Assembly (NCBI GenBank): GCA_948960675.1
Contig: CARDPF010000026.1
Location: 4,041-18,521, forward strand
Reading direction: 5' to 3'
Length of the DNA stretch: 14,481 nucleotides
Source of the DNA: an uncultured Eisenbergiella sp.
GTDB lineage: Bacteria > Bacillota > Clostridia > Lachnospirales > Lachnospiraceae
The notes below the pieces were generated by a model, which did no database searches, was not told the origin of the DNA, and worked only from the letters and a program-made list of their open reading frames with translations. Position 1 is the first letter of the stretch; the number at the start of each line of letters is the position of its first letter. Positions 7,920-14,481 of the stretch are shown one piece after another. A program made the translations under genes and the position numbers.

Positions 7920-7948
7920 TTGCCCTGTGCCGGGACAGAATTTATAAT
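7920..7948 (+). promoter_or_regulatory. Sigma-A-type promoter of the response regulator unit
   Basis: TTGCCC (7920-7925) and TATAAT (7943-7948) are separated by an ideal 17-bp spacer. The promoter sits in the 74-bp gap between the Fic stop and the response-regulator start, giving an expected leader of about 10-15 nt carrying AGGAGGAGG. It is the best promoter in the window and probably drives the regulator, kinase and perhaps the hem genes beyond. Confidence 0.75.
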
Positions 7949-7967
7949 AAAGATTTAGGAGGAGGCC

Positions 7968-8702
7968 ATGATTCAGATCGGAGTTTGTGACGACGAGCTG
8001 CCGCTGCTTCAAAAAATGGAAGGGGTTGTGCGGGAGTTTTGTACCCAAAACCACATTTTTGCGACGGTTCGGAGTTATGAAAAAAGTCAGGGGCTTCTCT
8101 ATGAAATAGAGGACGGGGTTCACTTTGACCTACTGCTGTTGGACATTGAAATGCCGGATATGGACGGGATGGAACTGGCAGGCCATGTCAGGCTTTTGCT
8201 GCCGGAGGTGTTGGTGATTTTTATCACCTCCCATCTGGAATACGCGCTGGATGCCTATGAATTGTCCGTGTTTCGTTATATCCCCAAGGCCGATCCGGGC
8301 GGACGGCTTTTGAGTGCGCTCTCGGATGCCGTCAAGCGCATCGGGGTGCAGCAACAAAAATCCTATCTCATCCAGAACCAGAGCCGGATTGAGCGTGTTC
8401 CGCTTAAAAACCTGCTCTATATCGTTCACGAGGGGAAGAATGCCCTGCTGGTGACGAATTTGGGGGAGAAAGACAAAACCTGCAGTTACAGGGTGCGCAA
8501 GTCCCTGCAGCAGGTTTACAGGGAACTGGACGCGGCAGAGTTTTTGTTTATCGACCGGGGATGCATCGTGAATCTTTCCCAGGTTATGAGCGTGCGGGGA
8601 AGCTTTTGTATCCTGCGGGACGGTACAAAGCTGGCGGTCAGCCAGAACCGGATGCAGGAACTCAAAGCGAGGCTGTTGGAATTTTGGAAACGTCATATTT
8701 GA
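7968..8702 (+). CDS. LytTR-family response regulator
   Basis: The 244-residue protein has an N-terminal receiver domain (about 1-120) and a C-terminal LytTR DNA-binding domain (about 140-240). In the receiver the acidic pair is Asp8-Asp9, the phosphoacceptor Asp59 lies in LLLLDIEMP, and the conserved switch residues are Thr87 and Lys107. The C-terminal half shows the LytTR pattern of alternating beta strands, with an FIDRGCIVNL-type core. Regulators of this AgrA/VirR/LytR type activate promoters through paired 9-bp sites and often control peptide signalling, virulence or exporter genes. AGGAGGAGG stands just before the ATG. The histidine kinase that follows on the same strand is the likely partner. 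Possible targets nearby are the exporter operon, the Fic gene and its own promoter; no convincing site pair was found by eye. Confidence 0.92.
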   Translation: MIQIGVCDDELPLLQKMEGVVREFCTQNHIFATVRSYEKSQGLLYEIEDGVHFDLLLLDIEMPDMDGMELAGHVRLLLPEVLVIFITSHLEYALDAYELSVFRYIPKADPGGRLLSALSDAVKRIGVQQQKSYLIQNQSRIERVPLKNLLYIVHEGKNALLVTNLGEKDKTCSYRVRKSLQQVYRELDAAEFLFIDRGCIVNLSQVMSVRGSFCILRDGTKLAVSQNRMQELKARLLEFWKRHI

Positions 8703-8767
8703 AGAAAAAATGGCTGTATTCAATTTTGTGGTTCACATGCCGCCTGCGCGGTAAAAAGGGAAGAATG

Positions 8768-9412
8768 ATGAAAAAAGCGGCGGATGTTAATGGCATGTGG
8801 AGTCGGCAATACGAAATTTTACAGCAGGCATACCGGGATAACGCCATTCTTTTCCACGACATGGATCATCATCTGCAGACCATTGGGCAGCTTGCAAGCC
8901 AGGGCGACTGCGGGAAAATTTTGGATTATATCGCGGGGATTTCGACCCCGGTACAGGAATTGTCCAGGGTTTGGTGGACGGGTGTCGGGATTGTGGACGC
9001 GATTTTGAACGGGAAGCGGGAAGCTGCAAGGGACAAAGGCTACGACATGGAGATTGATGCGGAACTTCCCGCCAATACAGGGATAGAGGCGGCCGATTTC
9101 TGCACCGTTTTATCAAATTTGCTGGATAACGCCATTGAATCCATGGACAGGCAAAAGGGAAACGGGATTGCTACAACGATTTGTGTGCGCCTGCGGCGGA
9201 TTCATCACTTCATTTTGATACAAGTGCGCAATCCTTATACGGATCCGGCAGGGCCAAAAAGGGGAATCTGGCAGACCGTAAAGGCAGACCCAGTGCGTCA
9301 CGGCTGGGGTCTGCGCAGCGTGCGCAAGACAGCCCAGAAATATGACGGATCATTTTCCTGTGGCGTGGAGGACGGCTGCTTTGTGGCGACGGCCCTGCTT
9401 TTTATGCGATAG
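8768..9412 (+). CDS. Short GHKL (AgrC-type) histidine kinase without membrane sensor
   Basis: From the ATG at 8768 this is 214 residues, about half the length of usual AgrC-like kinases. A short coiled segment is followed by the phosphorylation helix with His30 (FHDMDHHL), then a GHKL ATPase domain with the N box SNLLDNAIES (Asn117, Asn121) and the glycine box HGWGL (178-182). No membrane segment is present. Two adjacent in-frame ATGs (8765 and 8768) follow AAAGGGAAG; the second has better spacing. An upstream TTG at 8699, overlapping the regulator stop, would add a KKKWLYSILWF-type hydrophobic patch too short for a normal membrane span. The domain order and neighbour identify it as the partner of the LytTR regulator. 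It may be a truncated relative of a membrane kinase or a true cytosolic one. HemB begins 25 bp later. Confidence 0.88.
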   Translation: MKKAADVNGMWSRQYEILQQAYRDNAILFHDMDHHLQTIGQLASQGDCGKILDYIAGISTPVQELSRVWWTGVGIVDAILNGKREAARDKGYDMEIDAELPANTGIEAADFCTVLSNLLDNAIESMDRQKGNGIATTICVRLRRIHHFILIQVRNPYTDPAGPKRGIWQTVKADPVRHGWGLRSVRKTAQKYDGSFSCGVEDGCFVATALLFMR

Positions 9413-9437
9413 GAAAAGGAAAGGAAGAAAAGGGGAT

Positions 9438-10421
9438 ATGAAAAGGTTTCGTAGACTCAGAAGGGACGAAAGGATTCGCTCCCTGATGCAAGAAACGCGG
9501 CTTTGCAGGGCCGACCTGCTCTATCCGCTGTTTGTGATTGAGGGGGAAAACATCAAAAATCCGGTGGCTTCCATGCCGGGGGTTTTCCAGTATTCCATAG
9601 ACTGTCTGGATGAGGTTTTGGTCCGGGTGTCGCGCAGCAGGATCGGCGGCGTTTTGCTTTTCGGCATTCCGGCGGTCAAAGACGAGACAGCCAGTCAGGC
9701 GTATGCAGAAGACGGCGTGACCCAGCGGGCAGTGTCGTACATCCGGGAAAAGTATCCGGAAATTTATGTGGTGGTGGATGTCTGTCTGTGTGAATATATG
9801 TCCCACGGCCATTGCGGTCTGGTTCGGGGGGAGACGGTTTTAAACGACGAGACGCTGCCCCTGCTGGCCAAAATGGCGGTGAGCCTTGTGCGGGCCGGGG
9901 CCGATATGGTGGCTCCTTCCGATATGATGGACGGCCGGGTGGCGGCCATCCGCAAAGCGCTGGATGACGCCGGGTTTTCCCAGACGCCGGTCATGGCCTA
10001 CAGCGCGAAATTTGCCTCGGCTTATTACGGGCCTTTCCGGGATGCGGCCCATTCGGCTCCCGGCTTTGGGGACCGCAAAAGTTACCAGATGGATTATGCC
10101 AACGGACAGGAGGCCCTGCGGGAAATTGAGGCGGATATGGAGGAGGGGGCCGATATCGTCATGGTGAAGCCCGCGCTGGCCTATCTGGATGTGCTAAAGG
10201 AAGCGTCGGCGCAGTTTCGGATCCCCTTTGCAGTTTATAACGTGAGCGGGGAGTACGCCATGGTGAAGGCGGCCGCGCAAAACGGCTGGCTGGACGAAAA
10301 AAAAATTGTGACGGAAAACCTGACGGCCATGAAGCGGGCGGGGGCGAAAATCATTATCACTTACCATGCGCTGGATGTGGCAGAGTGGCTGCATGGGGAC
10401 AGGGAGGCAGGAAGAATGTAA
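9438..10421 (+). CDS. hemB: Porphobilinogen synthase (delta-aminolevulinic acid dehydratase)
   Basis: The 327-residue protein joins two molecules of 5-aminolevulinate into porphobilinogen, the second step after HemL in tetrapyrrole synthesis, in the cytoplasm. Both Schiff-base lysines are seen: Lys191 in YSAKFASAYYGPFRDA and Lys244 in VMVKPALAYLD. The zinc site CLCEYMSHGHC provides Cys116, Cys118 and Cys126, marking the zinc-dependent form rather than the magnesium form. The ATG at 9438 follows AAGAAAAGGGG; the longer in-frame extension to 9342 overlaps the kinase gene and lacks family similarity. It starts 25 bp after the kinase stop and is followed by hemL, so tetrapyrrole genes continue the two-component transcript. 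In anaerobic clostridia the product mostly feeds cobalamin, sirohaem or haem synthesis. Confidence 0.97.
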   Translation: MKRFRRLRRDERIRSLMQETRLCRADLLYPLFVIEGENIKNPVASMPGVFQYSIDCLDEVLVRVSRSRIGGVLLFGIPAVKDETASQAYAEDGVTQRAVSYIREKYPEIYVVVDVCLCEYMSHGHCGLVRGETVLNDETLPLLAKMAVSLVRAGADMVAPSDMMDGRVAAIRKALDDAGFSQTPVMAYSAKFASAYYGPFRDAAHSAPGFGDRKSYQMDYANGQEALREIEADMEEGADIVMVKPALAYLDVLKEASAQFRIPFAVYNVSGEYAMVKAAAQNGWLDEKKIVTENLTAMKRAGAKIIITYHALDVAEWLHGDREAGRM

Positions 10422-10542
10422 CGGTTTAGGCAAAGCCTGCCCTGTTTGGGCGTCCGCCCATGAAAATTTGCCATGGGGGCGGATGTTTGCCGGGCCGGAC
10501 GTTACACACATGGAAAAACTGTTATAGGGAGGTCGCCAAAAT
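10422..10542 (+). other. hemB-hemL intergenic hairpin region
   Basis: This 121-bp gap contains a strong hairpin whose 9-bp outer stem pairs 10451-10459 (CGTCCGCCC) with 10477-10485 (GGGCGGATG), with one G-U pair, and a 3-bp inner stem ATG/CAT after a two-G bulge. No T-run follows, so readthrough into hemL is likely. It could act in mRNA processing or partial attenuation. The hemL ribosome binding site (GGGAGG) lies at the right end. No gene is seen. Confidence 0.4.
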
Positions 10543-11820
10543 ATGGGCAGATCGGAAGAACTTTTCAAACGCGCCCAAAAATGTATTCCCGGGGGCGTCA
10601 ATTCCCCGGTGCGCGCTTTCGGGGCGGTGGGCGGGCAGCCCTTTTTTGCAGAGAGGGCAAAAGGGGCCTATCTGTATGACGCAGACCAAAACCGGTATCT
10701 GGATTACGTCTGCTCCTGGGGGCCCGCCATTTTGGGCCATGCCCATCCGGAGGTGGTGGAGGAGGTGCAAAAGGCCTGTGTAGACGGCCTGACCTTTGGG
10801 GTTTGCACCCAAAAAGAGGTGGAACTGGCGGAATTGGTGACAGAGTGTGTGCCGGACATTGAGATGCTGCGTCTTGTGAACTCCGGGACGGAGGCGGTAA
10901 TGAGCAGCGTGCGCGTAGCGCGGGGATTTACCGGCAGGGATAAAATCATCAAATTTGCGGGAAACTACCACGGACATTCCGACGGTCTTTTGGTGAAGGC
11001 CGGTTCCGGACTGATGACGGCTTGTGTGCCGGACAGTGCGGGCGTTCCGGCAAGCTGTGCGGCCGATACGCTGATGGCGGTTTATAATGACGCTGCGTCG
11101 GTGCGCAGACTTTTGGAGGAAAATACGGGACAGGTGGCGGCAGTCGTGGTGGAGCCGGTGGCGGCCAATATGGGGGTGGTAGTGCCAAAGCCGGGCTTTT
11201 TGGAGGAACTGCGCCGTCTCACACGGGCACACGGGGCGCTGTTGATTTTTGACGAGGTGATTACGGGCTTCCGCCTTGCCCTGGGGGGCGCTACGGCTTA
11301 TACGAAAGTTTCGGCGGATCTGCATACTTTTGGGAAGATTATAGGAGGGGGCATGCCTTTGGCTGCTTACGGGGGCAAAAAGGAGATCATGTCCTGCGTT
11401 GCACCCTTAGGACCCGTGTATCAGGCGGGAACCCTTTCGGGTAATCCGGTGGCGGTGACGGCGGGACTTGCGACGCTGCGCATTTTAAAGGCCCATACAG
11501 AGATCTATGACCAAATTGACCGGCAGGGGGCCAGGCTGGAGGCAGCCTACCGCAAAAGGGGGTTGACGGTGAACCGGGCCGGTTCTTTGCTGTCCGCCTT
11601 TTTTACGCCGGGATGGCGGGAGGGTGCGGGGGGAAGCGTGGAAAATTACGAAGATGCCTGCCGCTGTGACAAAGATGCCTTTGCCCGGTATTTTTGGCAT
11701 ATGCTTTCCCAGGGGATTTATGTGGCGCCCTCCCAGTTTGAGGCGATGTTTGTCTCGGCGGCACACACGGACGAAATGATAGGGGATACCTGTAAGGCGG
11801 TGGAAGCATGGAGACCGTAA
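10543..11820 (+). CDS. hemL: Glutamate-1-semialdehyde 2,1-aminomutase
   Basis: The 425-residue, full-length PLP enzyme converts glutamate-1-semialdehyde to 5-aminolevulinate, the substrate of HemB, in the C5 route from glutamyl-tRNA. The N-terminal signature CIPGGVNSPVRAF, the NSGTEAVMSS substrate/cofactor region, FDEVITGFR and the lysine motif FGKIIGGGMP are all present. The PLP lysine is Lys265, the same number as in the E. coli enzyme. GGGAGG lies upstream of the ATG. HemB lies 121 bp upstream on the same strand, and a DNA glycosylase gene overlaps the 3' end by 13 bp. HemA (glutamyl-tRNA reductase) must be elsewhere. Confidence 0.97.
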   Translation: MGRSEELFKRAQKCIPGGVNSPVRAFGAVGGQPFFAERAKGAYLYDADQNRYLDYVCSWGPAILGHAHPEVVEEVQKACVDGLTFGVCTQKEVELAELVTECVPDIEMLRLVNSGTEAVMSSVRVARGFTGRDKIIKFAGNYHGHSDGLLVKAGSGLMTACVPDSAGVPASCAADTLMAVYNDAASVRRLLEENTGQVAAVVVEPVAANMGVVVPKPGFLEELRRLTRAHGALLIFDEVITGFRLALGGATAYTKVSADLHTFGKIIGGGMPLAAYGGKKEIMSCVAPLGPVYQAGTLSGNPVAVTAGLATLRILKAHTEIYDQIDRQGARLEAAYRKRGLTVNRAGSLLSAFFTPGWREGAGGSVENYEDACRCDKDAFARYFWHMLSQGIYVAPSQFEAMFVSAAHTDEMIGDTCKAVEAWRP

Positions 11821-12302
11821 CGCATACCTTTGCCCCGGTTTTTGACGGGGCGTCCCGGGTTTTGGTGCTGGGAACCTTCCCTTCCGTAAAATCCAGGGAA
11901 AACCGGTTTTACTACGGACATCCCCAGAACCGGTTTTGGAGGGTGATGGCAGGGGTGACATGCGGGAATGTGCCGCAGACTTTGGAGGAAAAAAAGGAAC
12001 TTTTGCTTACCGGACGCATTGCGCTTTGGGATGTCATCGCATCCTGCGAGATTACGGGCTCCTCGGACAGTTCCATCCGCAGCGTTGTGCCAAACGACAT
12101 CGCAGGGCTTTTGCTGAATACAAAGATACAGGCAGTATTTTGCAACGGGCAGAAAGCATACGAATTGTATGTCCGGTATTGTGAAAAAAATTGTGGAAAA
12201 AAAGCGGTGCGGCTGCCGTCCACCTCTCCCGCCAACGCGGCGTGGAATTTGGAACGGCTTACGGCAGGCTGGAGGGAAGCACTGGGGCCGTATTTGCTTT
12301 GA
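11808..12302 (+). CDS. DNA glycosylase of the uracil-DNA glycosylase superfamily (hypoxanthine/deoxyinosine type)
   Basis: The 164-residue protein fits the small alpha/beta uracil-DNA glycosylase superfamily. The first motif GTFPSVKSR (22-30) continues into FYYGHPQNRFW (34-44), and the second motif LPSTSPAN is at 136-143. This pattern is typical of family 6 (HDG) enzymes, which remove hypoxanthine formed by adenine deamination and start base-excision repair. Asn41 in GHPQN probably takes the place of the family catalytic asparagine. The ATG is inside the last codons of hemL, with a 13-bp overlap in another frame, so translation is probably coupled; AAGGCGG upstream is a fair ribosome binding site. 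A mismatch-specific (Mug-like) or uracil activity is the main alternative. Its link with haem genes looks like operon piggy-backing rather than a shared pathway. Confidence 0.85.
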   Translation: METVTHTFAPVFDGASRVLVLGTFPSVKSRENRFYYGHPQNRFWRVMAGVTCGNVPQTLEEKKELLLTGRIALWDVIASCEITGSSDSSIRSVVPNDIAGLLLNTKIQAVFCNGQKAYELYVRYCEKNCGKKAVRLPSTSPANAAWNLERLTAGWREALGPYLL

Positions 12303-12332
12303 TTCATAAAAAAGGAAAAAGGAGAGTACAGT

Positions 12333-14481
12333 ATGAAGGTAATGAGCGCGGAGTTCAAGGACAGGCTTCTGCACTGGAAACGGACGCTGCAGGACGATTT
12401 GTATGAGCCGTTGGGACAGATTGCGTGGGAGGCGTACCGTACCGACGAGCAGCTTTCGGGCAGCGAGGCCATGAAAAAGCCGTTTGTCCCGGTTAAGACG
12501 GGCTATGTCTGGGGAAACCCCTATGAGTACTGCTGGTTTCGGGGGGCGTTTACCCTGGACGAAAGGGCAAGGGGGGAGCGGATTGTGCTCAAGCTTGCGC
12601 CCGGCGGGGAATCCTGTCTGTTTGTAAACGGAAAAGAGTTCGGCACCTACCGGGCCAGCTGGGTCAGCCAGCCCCACCATTTTTGGGAGGACAATACGCT
12701 GGTACACAGGGCCGAAGGGTCGGAGCACTTCGAGATTTTGATGGAGACCTATGCGGGACATTATTTTCCGGACAGCACCGGCGGCTGTACCACGGGACCC
12801 GTGCTGCCGGGCGCTTTTTGCGATCCGCTTCCGGCGGGCAAACGGTCCACGCTTGGGGAGTGTACCTACGGGATTTGGAATGAGGACGCCTACCAGCTGT
12901 ATATGGATGTGAAGGTGCTCTCGGATCTTTTGGAGGTGCTGGACGAAACATCCCTGCGGGCAGCCCACGTGGCCAAGGCCTTGGAGCAGTTTACCCTGAC
13001 GGTGGATTTCGAGCAGGAAAGGGAAGGGCGCCTTCGGGATTACCGAAAAGCGCGCGAAATCCTGCGTCCGGCACTGGAAGCCAAAAACGGGGCTACCACA
13101 CCCAAATTTTACGCCGTGGGCAACGCCCATCTGGATTTGGCATGGCTGTGGCCGATGGCGGAGACCTACCGCAAAACGGAGCGCACCTTTGCCGCCCAGC
13201 TGCGTCTGCTGGAGGAATATCCTTCCTACAAATTTATCCAGAGCCAGCCTGCGGCCTACGAGATGTGCCGTACCTATTATCCGGAGCTGTTTGAAAGGAT
13301 CCGTGAGGCGGTTAAACAGGGACAGTGGATTGCGGACGGCGCCATGTGGGTGGAGCCGGACACGAACATGGCAGGCGGGGAAGCGCTGATCCGTCAGCTT
13401 TTGTACGGTAAAAAATATTATAAAGAGATGTTCGACGTGGACAGCCGGGTTTTGTGGCTGCCGGATACCTTCGGGTACAGCGCGGCCCTTCCCCAGATTT
13501 TGAAGGGCTGCAGCGTGGATTATCTGGTGACGCAGAAGATTTTCTGGTCTTATAACGACGGGGAACGGTTCCCCTACCACTATTTTAACTGGGAGGGCAT
13601 GGACGGCACTCAGGTGGTTTCCTTTTTACCTACCAGCTATACCTATGACACGGATCCCGTGACGATCCACAAGGCATGGAAAGAGCGCAGTCAGGCCCGG
13701 GATCTGGAAGCCTTTTTGCTGCCCTTTGGCTACGGGGACGGCGGCGGCGGCCCCAGCCGGGATTATGTGGAGCAGGCGCTGCGCCAGCAGGATTTGGAGG
13801 GCAGCCCCAAAGTGGAATTTGCGGCCCCGGCAGAGTTCTTTGCGGAGATGGAAAGCATGGGGGGACCGGTCAACACCTATGTGGGCGAATTGTATTTTTC
13901 CGCCCACAGGGGAACCTATACCTCCCAGGCGATGGTGAAAAAGAACAACAGGCGCTGCGAGTTTGCGCTGCATGACGCAGAGCTTTGGAGCGCGCTTGCC
14001 GACAGGGAGGGGGCAGCGTACCCCAAGGAGGAATTGGAGGCATTATGGAAAAAGCTGCTTTTACACCAGTTCCATGACATTTTGCCCGGTTCTTCCATCG
14101 GACGGGTGTATGAGGATGCGGAGCCGGTCTACGAAGAGATTTTGGCATCCTGCAAAAAACTGACCCAAAAGGCGCAGCAGGCGCTTTTGCAGGAGCAGGC
14201 AGGGGTGACGGTATTTAACTCCCTGGGCTTTGCGCGGCAGGCGCTGGTCAGGCTGCCCATAGAGTTTGCGCAAGGGGCGCGCACCACTGCCGGGGAGGCG
14301 GTTTGCGTGGAGGCCTGTCCGGACGGCGCCCAGGCGCTGGTCAGCCTGCCCGCCTTGGGCGCGGTGAGCCTTGTGCCGGATGCAGGCGCGCGGGCAGAGG
14401 TAAAATGGGCGCAGGTGCAAAAGACGGCAAAGGGCTATTGTCTGGACAACGGTCTGGTGCGCATAGCGGTGGACGAAAAGG
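12333..14481 (+). CDS. GH38 family alpha-mannosidase (3' partial)
   Basis: The frame stays open from the ATG at 12333 to the window end, giving the first 716 residues of a protein normally near 1000. Residues 1-250 form the bacterial N-terminal domain. The GH38 catalytic barrel follows with NAHLDLAWLW (zinc ligands His266 and Asp268), WLPDTFGYS (nucleophile and zinc ligand Asp378), a GYGDGGGGPSRD loop and QFHDILPGSS (likely fourth zinc ligand His581). The beta-rich C-terminal part begins after about residue 625. Such enzymes cut alpha-linked mannose from glycans. No signal peptide is seen, so it is probably cytoplasmic and acts on imported mannosides. GGAGAG is 6 nt before the start, and the gene lies 30 bp after the glycosylase gene. 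Substrate linkage cannot be told from the visible part. Confidence 0.94.
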   Translation, partial: MKVMSAEFKDRLLHWKRTLQDDLYEPLGQIAWEAYRTDEQLSGSEAMKKPFVPVKTGYVWGNPYEYCWFRGAFTLDERARGERIVLKLAPGGESCLFVNGKEFGTYRASWVSQPHHFWEDNTLVHRAEGSEHFEILMETYAGHYFPDSTGGCTTGPVLPGAFCDPLPAGKRSTLGECTYGIWNEDAYQLYMDVKVLSDLLEVLDETSLRAAHVAKALEQFTLTVDFEQEREGRLRDYRKAREILRPALEAKNGATTPKFYAVGNAHLDLAWLWPMAETYRKTERTFAAQLRLLEEYPSYKFIQSQPAAYEMCRTYYPELFERIREAVKQGQWIADGAMWVEPDTNMAGGEALIRQLLYGKKYYKEMFDVDSRVLWLPDTFGYSAALPQILKGCSVDYLVTQKIFWSYNDGERFPYHYFNWEGMDGTQVVSFLPTSYTYDTDPVTIHKAWKERSQARDLEAFLLPFGYGDGGGGPSRDYVEQALRQQDLEGSPKVEFAAPAEFFAEMESMGGPVNTYVGELYFSAHRGTYTSQAMVKKNNRRCEFALHDAELWSALADREGAAYPKEELEALWKKLLLHQFHDILPGSSIGRVYEDAEPVYEEILASCKKLTQKAQQALLQEQAGVTVFNSLGFARQALVRLPIEFAQGARTTAGEAVCVEACPDGAQALVSLPALGAVSLVPDAGARAEVKWAQVQKTAKGYCLDNGLVRIAVDEK

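Noticed and set aside
11718..13580. A 620-codon open frame on the minus strand
   Set aside because: It lies opposite hemL, the DNA glycosylase and the GH38 gene, all of which show clear family motifs. Its translation is rich in Pro, Arg, His and Gln without recognisable domains, as expected for a shadow of GC-rich genes.

Overview
The window looks like chromosomal DNA from a spore-forming anaerobic Firmicute, most likely a Lachnospiraceae-type Clostridium relative. The grounds are GC-rich codons with AGGAGG-type ribosome binding sites, a BclA-like collagen protein, a LytTR/GHKL two-component pair, paired full-length ABC exporters and bacterial GH38 mannosidase genes. The genus cannot be fixed from the sequence alone. 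Both ends cut through genes.

Left part (1-2998, + strand): the 3' end of a collagen-like surface or exosporium protein, closed by a strong intrinsic terminator. A two-gene oxidoreductase unit follows: a zinc-dependent medium-chain alcohol dehydrogenase and an aldo/keto reductase, with a TATAAT box upstream. A perfect 11-bp inverted repeat lies where this unit converges with the next operon.

Middle part (3003-6725, - strand): two adjacent genes, 3 bp apart, each encoding a full membrane-plus-ATPase ABC half-transporter. They very probably form a heterodimeric exporter. A 388-bp divergent intergenic region with several short hairpins separates them from a + strand Fic-domain gene (7114-7893), probably a self-inhibited AMPylase starting at TTG.

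Right part (7968-14481, + strand): a clear promoter (TTGCCC, 17 bp, TATAAT) precedes a LytTR response regulator, then a short GHKL histidine kinase with no membrane sensor domain. Six genes follow one another closely on this strand: regulator, kinase, hemB, hemL, a family-6-type (hypoxanthine/uracil) DNA glycosylase overlapping hemL by 13 bp, and a GH38 alpha-mannosidase running off the window. HemL and HemB belong to the C5 pathway from glutamate to porphobilinogen; hemA, hemC and hemD are not in view.

The most unusual part is the 3.0-10.4 kb stretch: exporter pair, Fic enzyme, and a membrane-free kinase/regulator pair leading directly into tetrapyrrole genes. A link between intracellular signalling, export and tetrapyrrole supply is an inference from gene order only. 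No mobile element, CRISPR array, tRNA or rRNA was recognised.
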